NCBI GenBank assembly: GCA_017302755.1
Contig: JAFLCR010000140.1
Coordinates: forward strand, 1 to 5,989
Reading direction: 5' to 3'
DNA from: Alphaproteobacteria bacterium
Lineage (GTDB): Bacteria; Pseudomonadota; Alphaproteobacteria; Rickettsiales; JAFLCR01
Length of the DNA: 5,989 bases
Positions 1 through 5,989 of this stretch are shown one piece after another. Positions within the stretch are counted from its first letter, which is position 1; each line of letters begins with the position of its first letter. Made by a program: the position numbers and the translations under genes. A model generated the notes under the pieces. That model searched no databases. It was not told where the DNA came from and saw nothing but the letters and a program-made list of their open reading frames with translations.

Positions 1-3000
1 GGATGACGTTGGGGAAGTTCTGGCTGGTGAGCTGCTCCACGCAGCCGTAAGGGTAATCCTCCAGATAATCCTTGAGGCCGCCGATGAGGCTGACGGGGAG
101 GCTGGAGGCGGTTGCGGTTACTTTCGCGAATTCAGGGTAGAGCGAGCGGGCATTGACCGCGATGGCGCTGGCTTCCTTCGCATAGGCCGTCACCAGTGTG
201 GTCATCGCGGGCAGTGGCGGGCGGATGCTTGCCGTCTGTTCTATGGTGAAGCTGGTGTTGCCGGAAGCGGCGGTGAATTTCACGCTCGCGGAGCCGAGCG
301 TTTCGGTGGCTTTCAGTTTCACGGACACGGTTTTCTCGCCACCTTCGGGGATGGGCAGCGGGTCTTTCGGCGCATCCACCACGGCGAGGCCGGGGGAGGG
401 TTCCAAGGTGAGCGTCACCTTGGCGTCCTGTCCGGAGTCCTTCACATAGTTGTTGATGGTGACGGGAGTGTCGAACTCGTCGCCCGGGGCGGCGAACAGC
501 GGCAGGTTAGGGGTGATGATCAGGGGCCCGCGCACATGGGTGCCGGCCTCCGCGGTGCCCATCGCGTCGCTCGAAACCGCGACGGCCAGGATGCGCACCC
601 CGCCGTTGAAATAAGGCGGGACGGTGAACGTCCATTCGCGTGGGGAGTCATCGCTTTCGAGAATGCCGGACCAATAGGCCACCGGCGGTTCCGTCTTGCG
701 CTTGAAGGGGTTGAGGTTCTTGCCGTCATTGGCCCAGCCGTCGCCGCCTTGCGCGGATAGGGCTTTGAGAAGGGAGTATTCGGGAAGCAGCAAGTCCATG
801 ATCTGCGAGGTGCTCACTTCCAGGGCGCGCTTCATCAGGAAGTGGTCGAGCGGGTCGGGGTTCTTGTAACGGGCGAAGAGGAGGATGCCTTCATCCACCG
901 CGTAGAGCACGATCTTGCCGGGCTTGCGGGTGCTGTAGCTGACCACCACCTTGTCGCCGGGGCCGGCTTCCTGCGGGGCGTTCAGGGTGATTTTCTGGTC
1001 GCGAGCGTCGATGTTCGCGGTGAAAGGAACCACAGCGAAGCTCAAGGGGCTCATGAAGATTTCCTTGGATTTCAGATCGCGCGTGAACTGCACGTTGACG
1101 AAACCCTTGCCCTCGAACCCTTCGGGGATGCGGATGGTTTGCACCGAATTGGTGAAATCGCTGGTGAACCATTTCCAGGCAATCACGCGGTCGGTTTCGA
1201 TAGTGATGAGGCCGGTGCCGCTATAGGGCGACTGGATGTTGAGCGCGATTTCCTCACCCGAACCGTAAGCCGTTTTGTCCGGCGTTACCTGCATGGCGGC
1301 GTCGCGGGAAAAGCTCGCCGTGGCGTTGCTCTCGCCGACCACGGTGAAAGCCACGCGGGCGAGGGTGACGCCACGGGCGTTTTTGTACACCAGCAGGAAG
1401 CTGCCCGGTTCCTCGGTGGGCAGCGTCAGGCTGCCGCCCTCGGCGGGGATGGACGTGCTCTCGGTTTTCACCGGCGTCTCGATGGTGGCGGGTTGGTAGC
1501 GGTAGCCGCCCTGGTTGTCCTTCACCAGGGACTGAATGGTCTTGACCCGCTTCAGCTCCATGGTGACGTCGGTGGCGCTGATCTTGGCCAGCTTCTGGTC
1601 CACCGCGATCAGAGACAGGCTGCGCGCGTCGCCGACATGGATGTAGTTCAGGTTGCCGTCCGGCTTCACGCCCAGCGCGTAGTCGAGCGGGGAGACGAGC
1701 ACCGATTTCGCCGTCTTCACGCTGCGGCCGGAATCCGGCTCGAAGCCTTCGCCGTAGAAGGTGAGGCGGAAGGTGGAATCCTGGTATTTGGCGAGATCGA
1801 TGGGGAAGCGGGCGACGCCCTGGTCGTTGGTTTTGGTTTCGGGGAGGGTTTCCTCAAAGGCTTTCTCGATGCCGTTGCTTGCCGCGAAGCTATACTCCCG
1901 GAAGGTGTGGAAGCCGAAGCCGCTGGGCGACAGCGCCAGCTTGGCCGTCACCCGGCGCTCCTGCGCGGGCGCGCCGTAGAGGTGCATCAGCGTGACGTCT
2001 GCCGTCAGCTGCTCGGGCTTTACCCAGGCGAGCTTGTCCACCGGCAGGCCGAACTGGGTGAAGGCGGAGCTCATCCGCATGCGGTCGGGCTGGAATTCCT
2101 CGACGCGCAGCGGGGCGCTGGCCAGTTGCGCGCCTTTCTCGCCGTCAGCCCGGCCGAGATAGAGATTCGCCGTGTAGACGCCGGTCGCCGCCGTGTCGCT
2201 GACGGTGAAGTCGGCGGCAATGAGGCCTTCCTCGGAAAGTTTGAGGATCTGCTTGTCCGCCACCTGGCCGCGCGGGTTCACGATTTCCAGCACCAGCGGC
2301 AGGTCTTTCTGGCTCTTCGTCCAGTCCTTGGCCTTGACGATGAGGCCGAGATGCGCCGTTTCGCCGGGGCGGTAGATGCCGCGGTCGGTGAAGACGTAGC
2401 CGTTTAAGCCCTCGCTCGCGCGTTCGCCTTCGACGTCGAATTTGGAATAGTTCAGCTCGCGGTCATAGCGGCCATAGGGAAGGAAGGAGAGGTCGCCGTT
2501 TTTGCGCGCGGTGATGGCGACGGGGCGTTTCTCGTCCTTGAAGCCGTCGAGATTGGGCAGGATGGCGTGGCCTTCGCCGTCGGTGGTGGCGGTGGCGACA
2601 GGCTCGCCGTTCAAGCCCAGCGCCGCGATCTCTACGCCGGCGACCGGGCCGCTGCCGCCGATGGACTGCACGAACACGTCCTGCGTGCCATCCAGGTTCT
2701 TTTTCACGATCAGGCCCAGATCGGTGACAAGGATGAAACGTTTTTCAGGCGACGTGGCGGAGGTTCTGGTTTCGGTTTCCGGCGCGGCTTCCTGTTTGGG
2801 CGCGCCGGTGAAAAAGGCGAGGATGCGCCGCCACCAGGAAAGTTCCTGCGGTTTTGCGGTTTCGGAAGTGACGGTGGTCTGCTGGCCGGTGATCTTCAAC
2901 AGGAAAAGCCCCTTGCCGCCGTCTTGCAGGTAGGGAGTGAAGTCGAAGGAGGAGAAGTTCGGCTTTTTCGGATCCTCGCCGGAAAGCGTGCGCTCCTCGC

Positions 3001-4444
3001 GGAAGACGCGGCTGATATTGTGTTCGTTGAACTGGTAGCCGTTCACGAATTCGGGGTCGGCGAAACGGCCGTAAGTCTGGCTGATGAGGTGGTTGAGGTT
3101 CTCCTCCTTCACCCGGCCGATCTCGTATTGCAGGGCGTTCACGCCGAGCGAGAGAATGGAAAGCTTTTTCTCGCCGGAAAGCGACAGCAGCGCGCCTTCG
3201 GCCATCACGCGCACCTCGCGCGGCAGGTCGGGCACGCGGATCACGGTTTCGAGATCGCGGCCGAGTTCGTAGCCGCCTTCGGCGGGCAGGCCTTTCTTCA
3301 CCGTGACCAGCAGGTAACGCCCGCCCTCCGCGGCGAAGGCGAGCGCGTTGACCGGGGAGGGAGGGGCGTCGTCTTCCGGCGCTGTGACGGCGACTGGCTC
3401 CAGCGTTTCGCGCAGCGCCGGCGTGACTTCAGCGGGGCCGCTCCAGGCGTAATTCTTTTTCGGCGAGGCGCCTTCGACCGGCTTATCCCTGGGCAGCAGC
3501 CTGGCCTCGACGAACGCCTTGAGTTCCTGCGGTTTCAGCGGGGCGTTGGCCTCGATGGCAAGAAGCTGCTGCGGCACATATTGCGCGTTCTTCAGCACCT
3601 GCGCCAGCACGCTTTTGACCTGGAGGTAGTCGTAGAGGCTCGGGATCAGCACGCGTTCGCTGAATTCGTTGTCCTTCTTTTTACCCTGGATTTCCGGGCG
3701 CGGGGTGAGCAGGCTGGAATCGTCCGCCGCGCTTACGGTCTGGGCGATGAATAGCTTCATGTATTGTTGGGTCTTTTCCAGCTTTTCGACCTCGACGGCG
3801 GCGTTGGCGGAGGCGTCGTCGTTATAGAAATCCAGCGTGAAGGGAAGCGCTGTCTCGCGGCCTTCCATGGTGAAGGAAAGCGCCTGCTTGAGCGAGGCGC
3901 GGTTGACCGGATAGTTGAAGGCGAGCCGGGCGGTGACGAGTTTCTTCGTGGCGTCGTTCGCGTCCTGCAGGAAGTCCATCTTCTCGATGGTCACGTGCAG
4001 CGGCGCGGTGGTGAAGCTGTGCGTATCCGTGTCGCGCTTCACGTGCGGGGGAAAGAGATCGGCGGGCAGGGTGACGGTGTAGCTCGTGCGGCCGCGCCAG
4101 GTTTTTTCCGGCGTGAAGGTGAGGGTGTAGTCGCTGGAGAAGCGCCACTCGCCGGGGATGTTTGGCTCGATCTTGATATTCTCCACCTTGCGGCCCGCCG
4201 TCTGCACGGCGCGCGAGGGCTGGCGGCAGTAGTTGTCTTCGTTCTGCACTTCGCAGAAACGCAGAATAACCTGGCTTTTCCCCGCGATGGGGGCGGGGGT
4301 GGAGGGCTTGTCGAGGCGCAGCTGAATTTCATCTGCGACAAAGCCGGTGACGGGATTGGAAGCGTCCGGCGCGGCTTCCTGGGCGGAGAGCGGGGCGGCA
4401 AGGGAGGCGAGGAGGAGAAAAAGAAGACCGGTCAGGCGGCGCAT
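1..4444 (-). CDS. Bacterial alpha-2-macroglobulin (YfhM-like), 5' 1481 codons, runs off left edge
   Basis: A large periplasmic protease trap: in this family a protease cleaves the bait region, and a Cys-Gln thioester then reacts covalently with it. Translation from the ATG at 4444 is open for 1481 codons to the window edge. Residues 1-21 form a Sec signal peptide (Arg-Arg, a Leu-rich core, cleavage after LSA). There is no lipobox Cys, unlike E. coli YfhM. Family hallmarks in order are TDLGLIVKK (574-582), TDRGIYRPGE (686-695, MG domain), VEEFQPDRM (781-789), AVDEGIL (1182-1188) followed by the NPDPLDHFLMKRAL stretch, and YPYGCVEQ, with the thioester pair Cys1468 and Gln1471 in CVEQ at 32-43. 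The remaining thioester domain and C-terminal domains are cut off, so the full protein is probably well over 1700 residues. Apart from Cys1468 the only cysteines seen are Cys64 and Cys73. A linker at about 537-568 splits the N-terminal half. It lies 67 bp after the Fur-family gene. The ribosome site is weak (GAGAA), and I see no closer alternative start. The family call is firm; the physiological target is unknown. Confidence 0.95.
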   Translation of the reverse strand, partial: MRRLTGLLFLLLASLAAPLSAQEAAPDASNPVTGFVADEIQLRLDKPSTPAPIAGKSQVILRFCEVQNEDNYCRQPSRAVQTAGRKVENIKIEPNIPGEWRFSSDYTLTFTPEKTWRGRTSYTVTLPADLFPPHVKRDTDTHSFTTAPLHVTIEKMDFLQDANDATKKLVTARLAFNYPVNRASLKQALSFTMEGRETALPFTLDFYNDDASANAAVEVEKLEKTQQYMKLFIAQTVSAADDSSLLTPRPEIQGKKKDNEFSERVLIPSLYDYLQVKSVLAQVLKNAQYVPQQLLAIEANAPLKPQELKAFVEARLLPRDKPVEGASPKKNYAWSGPAEVTPALRETLEPVAVTAPEDDAPPSPVNALAFAAEGGRYLLVTVKKGLPAEGGYELGRDLETVIRVPDLPREVRVMAEGALLSLSGEKKLSILSLGVNALQYEIGRVKEENLNHLISQTYGRFADPEFVNGYQFNEHNISRVFREERTLSGEDPKKPNFSSFDFTPYLQDGGKGLFLLKITGQQTTVTSETAKPQELSWWRRILAFFTGAPKQEAAPETETRTSATSPEKRFILVTDLGLIVKKNLDGTQDVFVQSIGGSGPVAGVEIAALGLNGEPVATATTDGEGHAILPNLDGFKDEKRPVAITARKNGDLSFLPYGRYDRELNYSKFDVEGERASEGLNGYVFTDRGIYRPGETAHLGLIVKAKDWTKSQKDLPLVLEIVNPRGQVADKQILKLSEEGLIAADFTVSDTAATGVYTANLYLGRADGEKGAQLASAPLRVEEFQPDRMRMSSAFTQFGLPVDKLAWVKPEQLTADVTLMHLYGAPAQERRVTAKLALSPSGFGFHTFREYSFAASNGIEKAFEETLPETKTNDQGVARFPIDLAKYQDSTFRLTFYGEGFEPDSGRSVKTAKSVLVSPLDYALGVKPDGNLNYIHVGDARSLSLIAVDQKLAKISATDVTMELKRVKTIQSLVKDNQGGYRYQPATIETPVKTESTSIPAEGGSLTLPTEEPGSFLLVYKNARGVTLARVAFTVVGESNATASFSRDAAMQVTPDKTAYGSGEEIALNIQSPYSGTGLITIETDRVIAWKWFTSDFTNSVQTIRIPEGFEGKGFVNVQFTRDLKSKEIFMSPLSFAVVPFTANIDARDQKITLNAPQEAGPGDKVVVSYSTRKPGKIVLYAVDEGILLFARYKNPDPLDHFLMKRALEVSTSQIMDLLLPEYSLLKALSAQGGDGWANDGKNLNPFKRKTEPPVAYWSGILESDDSPREWTFTVPPYFNGGVRILAVAVSSDAMGTAEAGTHVRGPLIITPNLPLFAAPGDEFDTPVTINNYVKDSGQDAKVTLTLEPSPGLAVVDAPKDPLPIPEGGEKTVSVKLKATETLGSASVKFTAASGNTSFTIEQTASIRPPLPAMTTLVTAYAKEASAIAVNARSLYPEFAKVTATASSLPVSLIGGLKDYLEDYPYGCVEQLTSQNFPNVI

Positions 4445-4455
4445 GGCGTGATTCT

Positions 4456-4473
4456 CGGTGTGAAGGAACACCG
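4456..4473 (-). promoter_or_regulatory. Perfect inverted repeat (6-bp stem, 6-nt loop) in the leader of the A2M gene
   Basis: CGGTGT at 4456-4461 pairs perfectly with ACACCG at 4468-4473 around a 6-nt loop. On the transcribed strand the loop reads TCCTTC. The hairpin ends 11 bases before the A2M ATG and abuts the only weak Shine-Dalgarno-like stretch (GAGAA). No T-run follows it, so it is not a rho-independent terminator. It could modulate translation initiation or be a DNA-binding site; neither is shown. Confidence 0.35.
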
Positions 4474-4511
4474 GACCATAAAGGATGCGCTCTTAAATGG
4501 CCAGCCCGCTT

Positions 4512-4901
4512 CTAGCGGCAATCCGCGCAGGTGCCGTAGACGATGATTTCATGCGACTGGTGCTTGAAGCCTTTGGGAAGCAGTGACGCCACGTTGCCCA
4601 GGCAGCCTTCGAAATCGAACACGCCGTCGCATTTCACGCATTTGAAATGGTGGTGGTGGCCGTGGCCGGCGCGTTCGTAGCGCATGGCCTCGCCGGGCAG
4701 CTGCACGGGTACGATGTCGCCCGCTTCGCATAGTCGCTTGAGCTCGCGGTACACGGTGGCGATGCCCAGCCCCGGCTGCCCTTCCTTTGCGGCGTCGAGG
4801 ATCTGCTCGGGCGAAAGGGGGTGATGCGAAGCCTCGAACACGCCGAGAATGGCCTTGCGTTGCTGGGTATTGCGGATCGCGGGGGCGGGTTTAGCGGGCA
4901 T
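4512..4901 (-). CDS. Fur/PerR/Zur-family metal-dependent transcriptional repressor
   Basis: A cytoplasmic, dimeric DNA-binding repressor of the ferric uptake regulator superfamily, 129 residues, slightly short of the usual 130-150. The N-terminal winged helix (about 10-70) contains the recognition segment GIATVYRELKRL (46-57). The C-terminal part has C88xxC91 and C125xxC128, the four-Cys structural zinc site. Regulatory-metal ligands expected by alignment are His26 or His27, Glu76 (E. coli Fur Glu81), His83, His85 and Asp96. The stretch HGHHHH (80-85) is unusually His-rich. Asp at position 96 matches B. subtilis PerR Asp104, where E. coli Fur has Glu, but the PerR Asp85 position is Arg77, so the ligand set is mixed. 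Iron, peroxide or zinc sensing cannot be decided from sequence. No good Shine-Dalgarno precedes the ATG at 4901, but this start gives the expected N-terminus. It sits between exbD (58 bp) and the A2M gene (67 bp), all in one direction, so it may be autoregulated and could act on its neighbours. Confidence 0.93.
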   Translation of the reverse strand: MPAKPAPAIRNTQQRKAILGVFEASHHPLSPEQILDAAKEGQPGLGIATVYRELKRLCEAGDIVPVQLPGEAMRYERAGHGHHHHFKCVKCDGVFDFEGCLGNVASLLPKGFKHQSHEIIVYGTCADCR

Positions 4902-4930
4902 GCGGCGGAGTTTAGCGCAACTTCGGGCGG

Positions 4931-4940
4931 CGCTTAAGCG
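4931..4940. promoter_or_regulatory. 10-bp perfect palindrome upstream of the Fur-family gene (possible operator)
   Basis: CGCTTAAGCG is self-complementary and lies 30-39 bases before the regulator start codon, in the 58-bp gap after exbD. An overlapping imperfect stem pairs AGCGC (4914-4918) with GCGCT (4930-4934). Fur-family genes are often autoregulated through symmetrical sites, but this does not match the Fur, PerR or Zur consensus boxes I know, so the operator role is inference. Confidence 0.3.
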
Positions 4941-4959
4941 AAATCAGGTTGCGGGAGGC

Positions 4960-5367
4960 TTACTTCGGCTCGGTCACGAAGCCGATCTGGCTCAGTCCGT
5001 GTTTCTGGGCCAGCGCCAGGACTTTATTGACCTTGCCGTAGGGCACGCTGGTGTCGGCGCGCAGGTGGATGGGGCGTTTCGTGGGCTGGTGCGATTCGGC
5101 CTCCAGGCGTTGTTCGAGCTGGGTGTCGGTGAGCGCTTCCTCGCCCCAGAAATATTGGCCTTTCGCATCAATGGAGAGCGTGATGGGGTTTTCGTCGGCG
5201 ATGCTGGTTGCGACTTCGTTCGGCAGTTCCAGCTTCACCGCCTGGGTCAGCATCGGCGCGGTGACGAGGAAGATCACCAGCAGCACCAGCATCACGTCCA
5301 CCATCGGGGTGACGTTGATCTCCGCCATCGGGGCGGAGAAATCCTCGCGGTCGAGGCCGCCCGCCAT
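4960..5367 (-). CDS. exbD: ExbD, biopolymer transport protein (TonB-system motor subunit)
   Basis: An inner-membrane subunit of the ExbB-ExbD proton channel that energises TonB-dependent outer-membrane uptake, for example of siderophores, haem or vitamin B12. At 135 residues it is of normal length. There is a short cytoplasmic N-terminus, then a single membrane helix (about 21-38) beginning NVTPMVDVMLVLLVIF. Asp24 in that helix corresponds to the essential proton-carrying Asp25 of E. coli ExbD. The periplasmic domain (about 45-135) includes RADTSVPYGKV (103-113) and ends IGFVTEPK. The E. coli protein has a comparable RAD..V.Y stretch, which favours ExbD over TolR. The ATG at 5367 is chosen over the GTG one codon upstream (5370) because it overlaps the exbB stop as TGATG and has GGAGG six bases before it. 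The tight overlap implies translational coupling with exbB. No TonB or receptor gene is visible. Confidence 0.93.
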   Translation of the reverse strand: MAGGLDREDFSAPMAEINVTPMVDVMLVLLVIFLVTAPMLTQAVKLELPNEVATSIADENPITLSIDAKGQYFWGEEALTDTQLEQRLEAESHQPTKRPIHLRADTSVPYGKVNKVLALAQKHGLSQIGFVTEPK

Positions 5368-5738
5368 CACTGGCCTCCGGCGGCCAGCTTGACCGCGTCG
5401 GGTTTTTTGGAAGTGGCATAGGCGGCGAGTTGCTCGGCCAGGTGGCGGTAATCCTGGATCAGCAGGCGGTTCGCGCGCACGAAGGCGTTATAAGCAAGCA
5501 CCGCTGGAATCGCTGCGAAGAGGCCCACAGCCGTGGCGACGAGCGCTTCGCCCATCGGCCCGGCGACGACGTTCAGCGAGGCGTTGCCCGCCGCCGAGAT
5601 GCGGGTGAGCGCGCCGTAGATGCCCCATACCGTGCCAAACAGCCCGATGAACGGCGCGGAGCTGCCCACCGAAGCGAGCAGGGTGAGGCCGCGATCCATC
5701 CACACGCGCAGGCCGTCGAGCGTCTGGGCCAGGTGCAT
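5367..5738 (-). CDS. exbB: ExbB-type proton channel (MotA/TolQ/ExbB family), conserved C-terminal part
   Basis: Carries the TM2-TM3 core of the pentameric ExbB channel that surrounds the ExbD helices in the inner membrane. Counting from the Met at 5738, SSAPFIGLFGTVWGI (26-40) is the TM2 region and GEALVATAVGLFAAIPAVLAYN (63-84) is TM3. Thr36, Glu64 and Thr69 match E. coli ExbB Thr148, Glu176 and Thr181 at one constant offset of 112, so this core is intact and probably functional in sequence. The Met at 5738 is only the first in-frame ATG. It has no ribosome site and lies mid-protein, so it is unlikely to be the native start. Family-like sequence continues upstream in frame to 5915, where a TAA (5916-5918) closes it, and TM1 is absent. 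The stop overlaps exbD by one base. ExbB rather than TolQ is favoured by the ExbD partner and the absence of TolA, TolB or Pal in the window. Confidence 0.85.
   Translation of the reverse strand: MHLAQTLDGLRVWMDRGLTLLASVGSSAPFIGLFGTVWGIYGALTRISAAGNASLNVVAGPMGEALVATAVGLFAAIPAVLAYNAFVRANRLLIQDYRHLAEQLAAYATSKKPDAVKLAAGGQ
5374..5378 (-). promoter_or_regulatory. Ribosome binding site of exbD
   Basis: GGAGG lies inside the last codons of exbB, six bases before the ATG at 5367 but only three before the alternative GTG at 5370. The spacing decides for the ATG start. Confidence 0.6.
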
Positions 5739-5953
5739 GGAGAGCGCGTCCTTGCGGTCGGCGGCGTCAAGGGCGGGAAGGGTGCGCAGGCATTTCTCGA
5801 TCAGCAGCGCCGCGCCGCCTTCCGAGCCCGCGGATTCCAGGGTGACGCGCCGCGGCCAGTCCGGCGTCGTGGCGACGCGCTCGCGGAAGGCGGTGGGTGA
5901 TACATTCCTCCGGCCTTACTGAATATCTCAAAACCAGCAGTCGTATTCGCCAT
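5739..5953 (-). pseudogene. exbB: Displaced 5' end of exbB: frameshift with apparent loss of the first membrane helix
   Basis: From 5915 to 5739 the exbB frame reads through PTAFRERVATTPDWPRRV and KCLRTLPALDAADRKD, which resembles the cytoplasmic segment before TM2, but there is no ATG, GTG or TTG start and a TAA lies at 5916-5918. In another frame, an ATG at 5953 opens MANTTAGFEIFSKAGGMYHP, which looks like an ExbB N-terminus leading into TM1 (family members often read GG..MYPLL here). The membrane helix that should follow is missing. Going from one frame to the other needs a lost segment of 3n+1 bases, with the junction near 5897-5903. By comparison with E. coli ExbB (244 residues) about 35-45 residues are missing. 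This could be a true deletion, making exbB a pseudogene, or a sequencing or assembly error. The initiation site is weak either way. Confidence 0.55.
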
Positions 5954-5989
5954 TTCGGAGCCGCCGAGGGGCTTTCCAATATGCGTATT

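Noticed and set aside
842..2407. A 521-codon open frame on the plus strand
   Set aside because: It is exactly codon-on-codon antisense to the A2M gene, so it stays open wherever the sense gene avoids TTA, CTA and TCA. Its stop (2405-2407) falls on a rare TTA in the sense frame. The product is low-complexity Gly/Ala/Arg/Val with no recognisable domain.
2567..3754. A 395-codon open frame on the plus strand
   Set aside because: Same antisense register as above. It ends where the A2M frame uses a rare CTA codon, and the sense strand shows clear A2M family motifs throughout.
4474..4511. A terminator after the Fur-family gene
   Set aside because: No stable GC-rich stem followed by a T-run is present in the 67-bp gap; read-through into the A2M gene is possible.
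3764..4546. A 260-codon open frame on the plus strand crossing the A2M start and the intergenic gap
   Set aside because: Antisense shadow of the A2M signal-peptide region and the 3' end of the regulator, with no ribosome site and no family resemblance.
4902..4959. A sigma-70-like promoter before the Fur-family gene (CTTAAG and GCTAAA, 16-bp spacing)
   Set aside because: Each hexamer matches consensus at half or fewer positions, so it is not distinguishable from chance.
4849..5421. A 190-codon plus-strand open frame over exbD
   Set aside because: It overlaps exbD entirely on the opposite strand. exbD has a conserved functional Asp and family motifs, and this frame has none.
5767..5979. A 70-codon minus-strand frame near the right edge
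   Set aside because: It is in the third frame relative to both parts of exbB, Arg/Pro/Ala-rich and without resemblance to anything; it is a by-product of GC-rich sequence.

Overview
The window is a GC-rich, gene-dense stretch from a Gram-negative bacterium. It is probably a proteobacterium and possibly an alphaproteobacterium, but that assignment is inferred from the gene content (an ExbB/ExbD motor and a periplasmic bacterial alpha-2-macroglobulin), not from any marker gene. All four real genes lie on the minus strand, so the reading order runs from the right edge to the left: exbB (5' part damaged) -> exbD -> Fur-family regulator -> very large alpha-2-macroglobulin (A2M).

Right part (about 4960-5953): an ExbB/ExbD inner-membrane proton-channel pair. 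exbB stop and exbD start overlap by one base (TGATG), which implies translational coupling. The conserved TM2/TM3 half of ExbB is intact, but its N-terminus is not. The reading frame is blocked by a TAA at 5916-5918, and a plausible N-terminus lies in another frame (ATG at 5953). The first transmembrane helix seems to be missing, so the gene is a pseudogene, carries a deletion, or was misassembled here.

Middle (4512-4901): a 129-residue Fur/PerR/Zur-family metal-dependent repressor with both CxxC pairs of the structural zinc site and a His-rich regulatory metal site. The 58-bp gap before it holds a perfect 10-bp palindrome.

Left part (1-4444): the first 1481 codons of a bacterial A2M, a YfhM-like periplasmic protease trap. 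It runs off the left edge 13 residues after the thioester cysteine. It has a type I signal peptide rather than a lipobox, the TDRGIYRPGE and AVDEGIL hallmarks, and an intact CVEQ thioester motif. A short hairpin lies just before its start codon.

Together the genes suggest a cell-envelope neighbourhood: a proton-motive-force motor for TonB-type uptake, a metal or peroxide sensor, and an envelope defence protein. Shared regulation is a hypothesis only. No RNA genes, CRISPR arrays, insertion sequences or terminators were found. The long plus-strand open frames are antisense shadows of the A2M gene.
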